64,000 nt of DNA from Cytophagaceae bacterium (GTDB lineage: Bacteria; Bacteroidota; Bacteroidia; Cytophagales; Spirosomataceae): NCBI GenBank assembly GCA_027491195.1, contig JAIXWQ010000012.1, forward strand, positions 310,001-374,000, in the 5' to 3' direction. Both the position numbers and the translations under genes were made by a program. Shown here piece by piece: positions 17,633 to 26,153 of the stretch. The notes below the pieces were generated by a model. It saw only the letters and a program-made list of their open reading frames with translations. It did no database searches and was not told the origin of the DNA. Position 1 is the stretch's first letter, and each line of letters begins with the position of its first letter.

Positions 17633-17693
17633 CTTTGTTCTTTTTGCTTTGTTCTTTGTGCTTTGTTTTTGATTATCGCTTTTTGCGATAATC
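17633..17693 (-). repeat. inverted CTTTGTT/CTTTGTG heptamer array with hairpin
   Basis: Five units on the plus strand (CTTTGTT, CTTTTTG, CTTTGTT, CTTTGTG, CTTTGTT; 17633-17667) followed by a hairpin with 9-base arms GATTATCGC and GCGATAATC (17671-17693). The hairpin contains the stop codon of the gene that ends at 17673. Confidence 0.85.
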
Positions 17694-18320
17694 AAAAACC
17701 CCCAGCTTCACCCCAATCGTTCCAGCAGCTCTCGACATTCCTGGAGTCTTCTCTTCTCCAAAAGCGAAACGGTAGTTAGCACCACCAAATACTTTAACGT
17801 ATTTAAAAAGGTTTACTTCTAGGTTAATACCAGGTTGAACGCCGAGGGTATTTGGACCTCGTCTATCATGGCGATACCCTGGACCCGGTTGTGGCATGTA
17901 ACTACTCGAATAGTTGATGATGGGAGATTCCTCTTGAATCCGACCTATAGCTAACGGGAAACTTAAGTGGAATACCTTGTTTGCCATAGGAGTGGCTTCC
18001 ATCGTGAAGGCTGTAAAGCGGCGGCGTGGTTCATCGCTATACCGATTCGGGTCATCGTTTCGCGGGTTAGAGTGGAAGGAGGCAATACCTAGGGATAATT
18101 TATTGTTCAAATGCAGTTGAACTCCCATACCACGTTCTGGGCCACCTTTGCCGAAAAGTACTTGGGATTGAAAAGATAATCCGATTGACTGTAGTTTGGC
18201 AGGTTTGAAAAGTGTCTTCATCGAAGAAGAGGTGTCTTTCTTGATTTTGATAAGGGTTTCTTGGCCGAAGCTGGTGAATCCTACAAAAAGGAAGGCGATT
18301 AGGCGGATTGACATATTCAT
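17673..18320 (-). CDS. secreted protein, probable small outer-membrane beta-barrel
   Basis: I do not recognise a named family. An N-terminal signal peptide is visible (hydrophobic IRLIAFLFVGFTSFG, cleavage near residue 20). The rest of the 215 residues has alternating strands, glycine- and aromatic-rich turns, and a proline/arginine-rich loop, as in small outer-membrane barrel proteins of Bacteroidota. It ends in FDYRKKR, which is encoded by the hairpin of the adjacent repeat, so the native C-terminus may have been altered. It is divergent from the histidine kinase gene; any functional link is unproven. Confidence 0.65.
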   Translation of the reverse strand: MNMSIRLIAFLFVGFTSFGQETLIKIKKDTSSSMKTLFKPAKLQSIGLSFQSQVLFGKGGPERGMGVQLHLNNKLSLGIASFHSNPRNDDPNRYSDEPRRRFTAFTMEATPMANKVFHLSFPLAIGRIQEESPIINYSSSYMPQPGPGYRHDRRGPNTLGVQPGINLEVNLFKYVKVFGGANYRFAFGEEKTPGMSRAAGTIGVKLGVFDYRKKR

Positions 18321-18434
18321 ATGTTGTGTTGTTTTTTTTACGAAAGTACAATTTTATTCAATTGCTTAAATCTATTTAGATGCATGTCCTAATTTTGAAG
18401 ATTAATGGTCGGATTCTATCGATGAAGGGCAGGT

Positions 18435-19535
18435 GTGGATTACGTAGATTTAGCTAGATTTGTAAAAACATGGCAACTTATGTGGAGAGCGGAAAATTTT
18501 AGAAAAACGAAGCGCAGTTTTCAGGTATTGTTTAACCTACTCCTTTGGGGGATGTGGATGGGTCTTCCTTTATTAAGTCCGGTGCACCAAACTCATGAGA
18601 ATCCACATCCGCATCCACATCAGAATCCAGAATTTTCAGAGCATATTTGGGTGGAGTTGATGACTGTGATGCCTCTTTTTTATGTCATCACGTTGGTTTT
18701 GATTCCGTATGTATTTAAGAAAAAGGGGGTTTGGTTGTTTTGTGCTTCGTTGATTATAACGAATGTGGGATTCTTTTTTCTACAAACCCTTTACCATCAC
18801 TTGTTCCTTGAATTTGAACACCAGCATGGAATAGGACCTGAAATGTTAGGTGTATTTCCCTTAATTATGGTCTCAGCGATTGCTTCAGCTTATGGTCTAT
18901 TAGTGGAATATTCGGAGCAGGAGTCCCGAAAAGTAGAAAAGGCAAGGGAACAGATGAGTGCCGAATTAGCTTTTTTGCGCTCTCAGATCAGTCCTCACTT
19001 TATTTTCAATATCCTGAATAGTATTGTGTATTTGATCAGAACGAAAGCTTCAGAGCAAGCTGAGGACGTGACGATGCGTTTATCTTCACTAATGCGGTAC
19101 ATGCTGTATGATTCTGACCAAACGATGGTCCCATTAACGAATGAAATGGCCTATTTGGAAAATTATATAGACCTTCAAAAAATGCGCTTCGATGGAAATG
19201 TAGATTTCATTTTTAACGTTAAGGGTGATGCTGCTGGTCAGTTAATAGAACCTATGTTATTGATTCCTTTTGTGGAGAATGCGGTGAAACATGGTGTAGG
19301 TTTAGTTAATAAGCCTTTCATTCACATCGACTTAGAATTTATAAATCAAGGTTTGCATTTTCAGGTAAAAAATAAAAAGGGAAAAGAGGAGCAAGTGTTT
19401 AAGGACCCAAGTTCTGGCATTGGATTGAAAAATGTGAAACGCCGTTTGGAATTATTGTACCCCGAAAAGCATCAGCTAACTATTCAGGAAGATGAACTAA
19501 ATTTCTCCGTGGATCTAACCTTAACTTTGAAATAA
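18435..19535 (+). CDS. LytS-type sensor histidine kinase with His-rich periplasmic loops
   Basis: Membrane sensor kinase of the His_kinase (LytS/YehU) family. Four membrane segments lie at about residues 31-49, 72-94, 99-119 and 137-156. Positive residues (23-27 and 96-98) place the two loops 50-71 and 120-136 in the periplasm. Loop 1 carries H51, H54, H58, H60, H62 and H70; loop 2 carries H121, H122, H129 and H131. The phospho-accepting H188 is in SQISPHFIFN, and the ATP-binding N box is PFVENAVKHG. The annotated GTG start at 18435 is uncertain; an in-frame ATG at 18480 would also keep all membrane segments. The LytTR regulator starts two bases downstream. Metal sensing is my inference from the histidines. 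Confidence 0.88.
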   Translation: MDYVDLARFVKTWQLMWRAENFRKTKRSFQVLFNLLLWGMWMGLPLLSPVHQTHENPHPHPHQNPEFSEHIWVELMTVMPLFYVITLVLIPYVFKKKGVWLFCASLIITNVGFFFLQTLYHHLFLEFEHQHGIGPEMLGVFPLIMVSAIASAYGLLVEYSEQESRKVEKAREQMSAELAFLRSQISPHFIFNILNSIVYLIRTKASEQAEDVTMRLSSLMRYMLYDSDQTMVPLTNEMAYLENYIDLQKMRFDGNVDFIFNVKGDAAGQLIEPMLLIPFVENAVKHGVGLVNKPFIHIDLEFINQGLHFQVKNKKGKEEQVFKDPSSGIGLKNVKRRLELLYPEKHQLTIQEDELNFSVDLTLTLK

Positions 19536-19536
19536 G

Positions 19537-20253
19537 ATGGTAAAAATGAATTGCATAGTTGTTGACGACGAAGTGATGGGTCGGAAATTGCTGGAAGATA
19601 ATGTGAAGCAGATTCCATTTTTGAATTTAGTGGGTTCTTGTGGGAATGCGTTTGAGGCGATGGAAGTGCTACAAAAGGAAAAAGTAGATCTGCTCTTTCT
19701 CGATATTCAGATGCCGGGTTTGCTAGGGACATCGTTTATTTCTTCTTTGGCCGTAAAACCACTCGTAGTTTTCGTCACAGCCTATGCTAATTATGCGGTG
19801 GAAAGCTATAACCTCGATGCAGTGGATTATCTAATGAAACCCGTAAGTTTAGATCGTTTTGCATTAAGTGCAAATAAGGCTTACCATATTTTTATGGGCA
19901 AATCGGTGGTGGAAAATGAGCCTTTAGAAGATTTCTTCTTTGTGAATGTCGAGTATTCGCTTGTACGTATTTCGATCCCCTTGATTAGTCACATTGAAGG
20001 CTTGAAGGATTACGTGAAGATTTATGTGGAGGGGGAGCGGCATCCGATTTTGACGAAGCAGACGATGAAGAGTGTAGAGGCCAAAGTCATGCCACACGGT
20101 TTCATGCGGGTTCACAAATCGTTCATTGTGAATTTAAAGAAGATTGAATCGATTAAGCAGCAGCGTATAAAAATAGGAAACCATGAGATTGCCGTCAGCG
20201 ATTCGCACATCGCCGAATTAATGGAGCGTCTGAATGCTAATAGGCTACATTAA
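19537..20253 (+). CDS. LytTR-family response regulator
   Basis: Response regulator partner of the upstream kinase. The receiver domain (about residues 1-120) has the acidic pair D10-D11, phospho-acceptor D56 in LFLDIQMPG and K101 in LMKPVS. The LytTR DNA-binding domain (about 135-235) contains the typical HGFMRVHKSFIVNL segment. Its 238 residues are full length. It starts two bases after the kinase stop and overlaps the convergent TonB-receptor gene by 17 bases at the 3' end, so the two transcripts collide. Confidence 0.93.
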   Translation: MVKMNCIVVDDEVMGRKLLEDNVKQIPFLNLVGSCGNAFEAMEVLQKEKVDLLFLDIQMPGLLGTSFISSLAVKPLVVFVTAYANYAVESYNLDAVDYLMKPVSLDRFALSANKAYHIFMGKSVVENEPLEDFFFVNVEYSLVRISIPLISHIEGLKDYVKIYVEGERHPILTKQTMKSVEAKVMPHGFMRVHKSFIVNLKKIESIKQQRIKIGNHEIAVSDSHIAELMERLNANRLH

Positions 20254-22138
20254 CTTGCAGTCCCACATGGAAATTTCTGCCGGGGGAAGGATTATAAAAT
20301 CGGCCTCCTGTGGCATTTAAATCAGGTCCAGAGCTATAGAGTTCATTGCCTAGATTATCGATTGAGGCCCATAATGTCCATTTCTTGTGTGTATATGTCA
20401 CCTTTGTATTCCAAAGTCGATACGATCCCATTTGCTCCGTATTCGCATCATTCAAGAATTGATAATCTACGAATTGAAAGTTTTGGATGAAGCTTAGGCC
20501 ACTGGGATGCTTCCATAACACACTAGTTGATTGCAGAAAGGGACTCGTCCCCGTTAAGAAATTTCCGTTTGCAAATCGAAAGTCCTGCCAAGTCGTAGCT
20601 TGCTCGAGTTGTAATTGCTTCGAAAGTAGCCAGCTTGTCATCAGCTCAAGTCCCTGCTGTATCGTAGAACCCGCATTGACAAAATAATCCGACCCATCCT
20701 CTCTGCGTCGAACCACAATCGTTTCGTTCAGATTGAATTGATAAACACTTAGATCCCAGTTAAACTTGGCGTATTTCCCCCGGTAAGTAAGCTCCTGATT
20801 CCAGCCTTTCTCTGCCTTTAAACTTGTATTAATTTTATCATAAGCTGATGGTCGCACCTCTGCAATGCTAGGTGGGGAATAGCCATGTGCTATTTTAGCA
20901 ACGATACTTTGGTGATTGCTTATTTTGCTTAAGATGGCAAGGCGAGGGGAGAAGATTGTTTCGTTGCCTACGTACTCTGTCCAGTAGCTTCCTAGACTTC
21001 CAGAGAAGGTGAAAATCCAGTTATTAAGACCTATGTACTCATTTTGTAGAAACAGACTCCCCTGTTGTACATGCATGTCTTGCCTATAATTTAATACCTC
21101 TTTTACCCCAAAGCGATTGCTGTAGGTAGAACTATTCATCTGGCCCGCCTGATATTCAAATCCAAAATCGGTGTTTATTTGCCCTTTGTGGTGAAGAACT
21201 CCACGAGTGGAATAAGTGGGCTCATGGCGAATTTCGTAATTCCTTATCGTAGGATTTTCGATGTCATTCATTTGAACCGATTGGCTGAGATCCCATGCCC
21301 AAGCTGGAGAAATCACTCGGGCGGCTTTTGCGCTAAGTCCAAAACTTTTGATTTTAAAGGTCGCTCCTTGTTCTTGCGCACTTTTAAATAAACCAGAGGC
21401 AGGTCTAGCCTGTGTAGGATTCGCTCCATATTGTGCTTTCGTGAGTCCTCCGGGAGTTTGATAGGCTAAATCCACATAATAGGTATTCAGATCTAGATTC
21501 AATTCGTTCGAAAACTGGTGATGGAATTCGTAGGAAAGCCATTGCTTCTTCATGGCAGAATGATCGCGATATCCCTCTTGCTGATTGAAAGAAGCATACA
21601 GTCGGTGATTATCGCTAGATAAGTCGATGCTCGTTTTTAAACCTCCAAGGGAATGGTAAACGGTCTCAGCGTTTAAATTATTACCTCGTGGCTTGCTTTC
21701 AAAAAGCAAAACACCACCCGTACCGGCTCCATAAATTCCGGCTGACGGACCTTTTGTGATGGTTAATCCAGAAAATAGTCCTGGCTCTAAAATAGATATA
21801 TAGGTATTGTTTCCGGCATCCGTAAAGGGAATGGAATTCCAATAGACTTTGGTATTTCTAACGCCAAAAGGGGCCCGCAAAGAACTTCCTCGAATCGCAA
21901 TTCGGTAACTCCCAGGTGATCGTTCTTCCATCCTGACACCTGCCATTGAATTAAGGGAAGCTACGAAAGAGGTGGAACTCAATCTTTGCAAATCAGTGGT
22001 TCTGACAAAGGCATCGGGGGTGCTTAGTGGACTACGCTTTTGTTCAAAAACATAGACTTTTACTTCGTCTAACACTTTTGTTGAATCAGTTTGTGCTAAC
22101 GAGGGGAGCCAGAAGAGAAGTAATAGGATTTTCTTCAT
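20237..22138 (-). CDS. TonB-dependent outer-membrane receptor
   Basis: TonB-dependent transporter of 633 residues. A short signal peptide ends near QT; a TonB-box-like LDEVKVYV follows, then the plug domain with RIAIRGSSLRAPFGVRN and a 22-strand-type barrel rich in aromatic residues. It lacks the N-terminal carboxypeptidase-like domain of SusC proteins, and no SusD partner is adjacent, so it is more like a metal-, siderophore- or cofactor-type receptor; the substrate cannot be read. It starts two bases after the neighbouring membrane-protein gene on the same strand and converges on a two-component system with His-rich sensor loops. Confidence 0.9.
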   Translation of the reverse strand: MKKILLLLFWLPSLAQTDSTKVLDEVKVYVFEQKRSPLSTPDAFVRTTDLQRLSSTSFVASLNSMAGVRMEERSPGSYRIAIRGSSLRAPFGVRNTKVYWNSIPFTDAGNNTYISILEPGLFSGLTITKGPSAGIYGAGTGGVLLFESKPRGNNLNAETVYHSLGGLKTSIDLSSDNHRLYASFNQQEGYRDHSAMKKQWLSYEFHHQFSNELNLDLNTYYVDLAYQTPGGLTKAQYGANPTQARPASGLFKSAQEQGATFKIKSFGLSAKAARVISPAWAWDLSQSVQMNDIENPTIRNYEIRHEPTYSTRGVLHHKGQINTDFGFEYQAGQMNSSTYSNRFGVKEVLNYRQDMHVQQGSLFLQNEYIGLNNWIFTFSGSLGSYWTEYVGNETIFSPRLAILSKISNHQSIVAKIAHGYSPPSIAEVRPSAYDKINTSLKAEKGWNQELTYRGKYAKFNWDLSVYQFNLNETIVVRRREDGSDYFVNAGSTIQQGLELMTSWLLSKQLQLEQATTWQDFRFANGNFLTGTSPFLQSTSVLWKHPSGLSFIQNFQFVDYQFLNDANTEQMGSYRLWNTKVTYTHKKWTLWASIDNLGNELYSSGPDLNATGGRFYNPSPGRNFHVGLQVNVAY

Positions 22139-22139
22139 T

Positions 22140-22901
22140 TTAGAAGAAATAGGTCAACAAGGTGGAGGGGATAATGGCTTGAGAAGCCTGTATCGACTTT
22201 GAATTTGGGTTTTCTGCTCCACCTAGATTTAATACCTCAACAATTAGTCTTAGTCCAAACTGACCATGATTCACATCTGCCCTCAGTTTGTAATTAGGTA
22301 GTTTATCTGATACCAGCGATTGGTAAGGTACTCCCACGTAGCGCCCGTATAAGGTAACCTCTTCGTACAAGGGTTCAAAAATTTTAGCTTGAAAGCTTAG
22401 ACTTGTTTTGCCTGGGATAAAAATGCCAATACCAGCACTGATCCCATGAAGTGAATACTTTTCTTCTTCAATATATTCTGATCTGGCTGAACTGATCTTT
22501 CGTGCGATGGATTTGCTGTAGAAGCTTAAACTAGGGATAAGACTAATCTTGTTATGGCTAGACCAGCTGATGCCTGCCTCTGCCTGACCTCCTCGGTATT
22601 GCGCTACTAATTCCTCAGAAGGAGAAATAGGTTGATTTCTAGGATTTACTGGGGGTTCTATAAAGGTATATTGGCTTCGATTGATAGGGCTGCCGCTAAC
22701 ATTTCCCATCGTTTTTAATTCCACGAAAATTTTATGCTTTTTTCCTGGGTTTTGGAATGAAATTCCAGCTGCTAAATCTAAAGTGGCTTGACTTTCGTGC
22801 CAAGAGATTAGGGAGGACCCGATGCTGGAATTAAATCGAATTTTTTGGCCAAAAACTCCGACAGAAATAAACAAGAAAAATAGTATACCTAAAAACCGCA
22901 T
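22140..22901 (-). CDS. secreted protein, probable outer-membrane beta-barrel
   Basis: Not assigned to a named family. It has a signal peptide (hydrophobic ILFFLFISVGVFG, cleavage near residue 18) and about 235 mature residues with alternating polar/hydrophobic strands, ending in STLLTYFF with a terminal phenylalanine, which supports an outer-membrane barrel. The TonB receptor gene starts two bases after its stop, so they form one transcript and may act together. The cargo is unknown. Confidence 0.65.
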   Translation of the reverse strand: MRFLGILFFLFISVGVFGQKIRFNSSIGSSLISWHESQATLDLAAGISFQNPGKKHKIFVELKTMGNVSGSPINRSQYTFIEPPVNPRNQPISPSEELVAQYRGGQAEAGISWSSHNKISLIPSLSFYSKSIARKISSARSEYIEEEKYSLHGISAGIGIFIPGKTSLSFQAKIFEPLYEEVTLYGRYVGVPYQSLVSDKLPNYKLRADVNHGQFGLRLIVEVLNLGGAENPNSKSIQASQAIIPSTLLTYFF

Positions 22902-22906
22902 AGAAA

Positions 22907-22914
22907 CAAATATA
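22907..22914 (-). promoter_or_regulatory. -7 box candidate for the barrel/TonB-receptor pair
   Basis: Minus strand reads TATATTTG, an exact TAnnTTTG match, only five bases before the start codon at 22901. If used, the mRNA would be almost leaderless. No convincing -33 TTG was found. Confidence 0.35.
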
Positions 22915-22920
22915 GACTTT

Positions 22921-23685
22921 TTACCAATACTTCCCTTGTTTTTTCAGGGCAAAAATCAGGCCCCTTAGTACAATAATGAGGTGATTTACTATATTCGGGA
23001 TGAGCCCAAAATGCGATTTCAGCACATCATATCGCTCGTTCCAGGACTTTTTCAAATTTTGAACAGAGGCCCCACCCATTAAGTAGTTGCAAATAGGAGC
23101 CTTCGATTTCAGGATGGTCTGGCTTTTCTTCAGCACTTGAATCTCCCAGTCAATGTCAGAACTGAGTTTATAACTCAAATTGAAGAGGGGAGAGATACTG
23201 CGTTTTGCGATAAAAGCCTGGTGACAAATTAACATTCCGAATCGGAAGTCCTTCCAAGTCAAAGAGGTTGGCAATTTATGGGGTGTTGCTTCACTGCGCA
23301 AACCGATAGATTCACCGTCGTTATTGACAAAAACTGCCTCACCGTAAAGTACATCCGGATTTTGATCTAGTTCTTGTAGGATATTTTTCAAGGTCGTAGC
23401 CGATGCAAATGTGTCGCCTGCATTTAAGAAGAGTAAATAATCCCCTTTCGCTAATTGCATCCCTTTGTTCATCGCATCGTAGATGCCTTTGTCTTTTTCA
23501 GAGATGAATTGTTGGATGTGTTGTTTATTCGCCTCGATGATTTCCAAAGTTCGATCTTTCGAAGCTCCATCCACCACTACATAGTCGATCTCATCAGCGC
23601 ATCCCTGTTCAACAACACTTTTCAGCGTTCGTTCTAGGTAGGCCTCTGCCTGAAAGGTGATGGTGATGATACTAAGCTTGGGCAT
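22921..23685 (-). CDS. family 2 glycosyltransferase (WcaE-like)
   Basis: GT-A fold glycosyltransferase of family 2. It opens with SIITITFQAEAYLERTLKSV, has the nucleotide-sugar DGASKD motif, the KDKGIYDAMNKG segment typical of WcaE-like exopolysaccharide transferases, and the metal-binding DxD-like NAGD. Its 254 residues are full length. Sugar specificity is not readable. It is the last gene of a minus-strand polysaccharide operon; its start overlaps the end of the next transferase by 14 bases. Confidence 0.88.
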   Translation of the reverse strand: MPKLSIITITFQAEAYLERTLKSVVEQGCADEIDYVVVDGASKDRTLEIIEANKQHIQQFISEKDKGIYDAMNKGMQLAKGDYLLFLNAGDTFASATTLKNILQELDQNPDVLYGEAVFVNNDGESIGLRSEATPHKLPTSLTWKDFRFGMLICHQAFIAKRSISPLFNLSYKLSSDIDWEIQVLKKSQTILKSKAPICNYLMGGASVQNLKKSWNERYDVLKSHFGLIPNIVNHLIIVLRGLIFALKKQGKYW

Positions 23686-24877
23686 AATAAGCGAGGTGTT
23701 GTTGTGCCACCGTTTTTTGGTCGTATAATTGTATGGCGCGTGTTCGAGCTTTCTCTCCTGCTTTTTGATTTTCTAAGCACCACAGAATGCCTTTCGCTAA
23801 ATCTTCCGGATCAAAGGCTCTTGCCACATAGCCTGTTTGCTGATTCTCAACCATTTCGGGAATCCCGCCTACCTCGAAACCTACACAAGCAGTGCCACAA
23901 GCCATGGCTTCCATGATCGTATTCGGTAGATTTTCTTCCAAAGAAGGAGTCACAAACACGTCTGCTGCGGCATAGATGTCGCGCATTTTCGAAGGATCGG
24001 TTACCTGCCCAAAACTATGCGATTTCAACGGAAGTTCTTCCGTCATTTCTCCTCCCACGATAAGTAATTCTGTCGTCTTAGGGTCTAAATAAGCTAAGGC
24101 CTCTTTCAATAAATGGAAACCTTTCGCTGGGGCATTTACGCGCATGGCGACGAATAAGACGTAATTTTTGTTCGGATCCAATCCTAAATCCGTTGTATTT
24201 GGCGAGAAGAATGCTGTGTCGATGGCATTCGGGATAGTCTTAATCGAATACCCCCCTAAAATGCTGCTCTGCTTCGCTCGATTCCCTAACCAGTCACTAC
24301 ACGTGATAATATGAAGGTTTTTATCTTTAAATCCGTTTTTCTTCGCTTCCCATAGGCGATGTGAAAGGTCATTTGGATTCGGATTTTTTAAGAATTTGCA
24401 ATCCCCACAACTAAGCTGGAAATGTTCGCAAGTTCCACTATGGTGGCATCCACCCGTAAAGGCCCACATATCATGCAAGGTCCAAAAAATAGGTTTGTTC
24501 AATCGAGTCAAGGAGGCAATATCATCTACAGACAGAAAGCCAAAATTCACCCAATGCAAATGCAAGATATCAGCTTGCTGGATGAGGGGATGCTTCGAAA
24601 TGTCACTTCCGAAAATACCCGGATTAAATAGGAATCGGATCGATTTGTCTTTTTCAAATCGTAAGAAAAATAAGCGTTCCGCGATGAATTTCAGCCAAGA
24701 AACGAGTCCATTTCCGAACTTAATTGAGTTAGAAGTACTCGCTTTTTCTCTCACCAAATAATCCACTCGATGTCCTTCGCTTTCTAAAGCTACTTTCAAT
24801 CGTCCCGCTGCTATACCCGCCCCGCCATTGCTGTCGTGGTAGGAAAGTAGGACGATATGTAGCTTTTTATTGGACAT
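23672..24877 (-). CDS. family 4 glycosyltransferase with Cys-rich motif
   Basis: GT-B fold, GT4-type glycosyltransferase of 401 residues. The N-terminal domain has the glycine-rich SNGGAGIAAGRL and the HDMWAFTGGCHHSGTCEHF stretch with four cysteines, a hallmark of a group of polysaccharide GT4 enzymes. The C-terminal Rossmann domain carries the conserved E-x7-E region (SLEENLPNTIMEAMACG). It overlaps wecB by one base (TAATG) and the GT2 gene by 14, so the three are translationally coupled. Acceptor and donor are unknown. Confidence 0.88.
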   Translation of the reverse strand: MSNKKLHIVLLSYHDSNGGAGIAAGRLKVALESEGHRVDYLVREKASTSNSIKFGNGLVSWLKFIAERLFFLRFEKDKSIRFLFNPGIFGSDISKHPLIQQADILHLHWVNFGFLSVDDIASLTRLNKPIFWTLHDMWAFTGGCHHSGTCEHFQLSCGDCKFLKNPNPNDLSHRLWEAKKNGFKDKNLHIITCSDWLGNRAKQSSILGGYSIKTIPNAIDTAFFSPNTTDLGLDPNKNYVLFVAMRVNAPAKGFHLLKEALAYLDPKTTELLIVGGEMTEELPLKSHSFGQVTDPSKMRDIYAAADVFVTPSLEENLPNTIMEAMACGTACVGFEVGGIPEMVENQQTGYVARAFDPEDLAKGILWCLENQKAGEKARTRAIQLYDQKTVAQQHLAYYAQA

Positions 24878-25995
24878 TAAGCGAAGATTTCAGCCAGTTT
24901 AGCTGCGATACGTTCTGCTGCTTTTCCATCCCAAAGCGGTGGAATGCTTCCTTTCTTCACCTTGCCAGCCAAGATTTCTTTAAGCGCGGCATAGGTTTTC
25001 TTTGGGTCTAAATCAGATAATAATTGATTTGTTCCTAAAGTCACCGTAATTGGTCTTTCCGTTGAATCACGGAAGGTCAAGCAGGGAACTCCTAAATAGG
25101 TGGTTTCCTCTTGAATACCGCCTGAATCGGTTAAAATCGCAGTGGCATTTGACATCAATTGAATGAATTCTAAATAGCCCAAAGGCTCGGTCATAATCAA
25201 GTTTTTGGCCTGATCAAGACGATCCGCGAGCCCAAATTTCTCCATATGTGCCCGTGTTCTCGGGTGAATAGGGAAGATAATCTTCGTGTCTTGACTACTC
25301 AATTCGATTAATTCTAGGATAGATTGCAAACCTTTTTCGGTGTCCACGTTCGCAGGGCGGTGCATGGTCATGACGATGTAGTCACTAGTCGCTAGTCGGG
25401 AGTCGTTAGTCGATAGTCCTAAGTCTTCTAGTATCGTGGTGGTTTTTGCTTTCTCTTGGTAGCGAACTAAAGAGTCAATCATCACATTTCCTGCGAAGAA
25501 TACGCGTTCATCCGCCACACCCTCATTTTTCAAATGTTGCATTCCACTTTCCTCCGTCACAAATAGATAATCCGCCACGCTGTCCGTCAAAATACGGTTC
25601 AGTTCTTCTGGCATTGTACGGTCGAAGCTACGTAAACCCGCCTCTACGTGAGCCACTTTGATACCCATTTTAATCGCGACTAAAGTACAGGCCAAAGTCG
25701 AAGTAACATCCCCCACCACAATAATTAAGTCTGGTTTCTCGGCCTCTACAATTTTCTCAAAAGCCACCATGATTTTCGCCGTCACTTCTGTATGGCTTCC
25801 GCCCCCAATCCCAAGGAAAAAATCCGGTTCAGGTAATTCCAATTGAGTGAAAAAGACATCGCTCATTTTCGCATCAAAATGCTGTCCCGTGTGAACTATT
25901 TTCGATGTCCAACCGGCTAACTTTTGGATTGCACGATGTAGCGGAGCTACTTTCATGAAATTGGGACGTGCTCCCACGACTTGAATTACTTTCAT
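24877..25995 (-). CDS. wecB: UDP-N-acetylglucosamine 2-epimerase (non-hydrolysing), with heptamer insert
   Basis: Interconverts UDP-GlcNAc and UDP-ManNAc, providing ManNAc-type precursors for surface polysaccharide. Family motifs are GARPNFMKVAPLHRA near the N-terminus, VAHVEAGLRSFDRTMPEE in the middle, and TDSGGIQEE near the C-terminus. Its 372 residues are normal length. Residues about 190-206, between DLGL and YIVMTMHRP, are encoded by seven AGTCxxx heptamers (minus strand), so the linker before the second domain is built from repeat sequence while the frame stays open. The active-site motifs lie outside it. It heads the tightly overlapping part of the operon. Confidence 0.93.
   Translation of the reverse strand: MKVIQVVGARPNFMKVAPLHRAIQKLAGWTSKIVHTGQHFDAKMSDVFFTQLELPEPDFFLGIGGGSHTEVTAKIMVAFEKIVEAEKPDLIIVVGDVTSTLACTLVAIKMGIKVAHVEAGLRSFDRTMPEELNRILTDSVADYLFVTEESGMQHLKNEGVADERVFFAGNVMIDSLVRYQEKAKTTTILEDLGLSTNDSRLATSDYIVMTMHRPANVDTEKGLQSILELIELSSQDTKIIFPIHPRTRAHMEKFGLADRLDQAKNLIMTEPLGYLEFIQLMSNATAILTDSGGIQEETTYLGVPCLTFRDSTERPITVTLGTNQLLSDLDPKKTYAALKEILAGKVKKGSIPPLWDGKAAERIAAKLAEIFA
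25380..25428 (+). repeat. AGTCGCT-type heptamer array inside wecB
   Basis: Seven contiguous 7-base units on the plus strand: AGTCACT, AGTCGCT, AGTCGGG, AGTCGTT, AGTCGAT, AGTCCTA, AGTCTTC. They are translated in frame as part of WecB on the minus strand. The unit matches the arrays at 6433 and 61721. Confidence 0.9.
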
Positions 25996-26037
25996 TTGAA
26001 ATGATTTCTAAGCTTTAAAGTTACGAAGAAACTTAAT

Positions 26038-26080
26038 AAAGAATAGAGCATAAAGCACAAAGTAGGAAACCCCTTCGGGG
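26038..26080 (+). repeat. AAAGCAC heptamer array with hairpin
   Basis: Units AAAGAAT, AGAGCAT, AAAGCAC, AAAGTAG (26038-26065), then GAAA and a hairpin with arms CCCC and GGGG around TTC (26070-26080), followed by a TGAAACGT stretch. The arrangement parallels the copies at 17511 and 39123. It lies in the 111-base spacer upstream of wecB. Confidence 0.85.
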
Positions 26081-26104
26081 AAGAACTCGTGAAACGTAAA
26101 ATCT

Positions 26105-26153
26105 CTTTATTCTTTATTCTTTGTGCTTTGTGCTTTGGAGTCCAAAGGACTCC
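26105..26153 (-). repeat. inverted CTTTATT/CTTTGTG heptamer array with hairpin, overlapping a CDS end
   Basis: Plus-strand units CTTTATT, CTTTATT, CTTTGTG, CTTTGTG, CTTTGGA (26105-26139) run into a hairpin with perfect 7-base arms GGAGTCC and GGACTCC (26137-26153). It supplies the final residues and stop codon of the glycosyltransferase ending at 26107. Confidence 0.9.

Noticed and set aside
22139-22920. Cobalamin or other riboswitch before the TonB receptor
   Set aside because: The receptor gene begins two bases after the previous gene, which leaves no leader, and no structured leader is seen before 22901.
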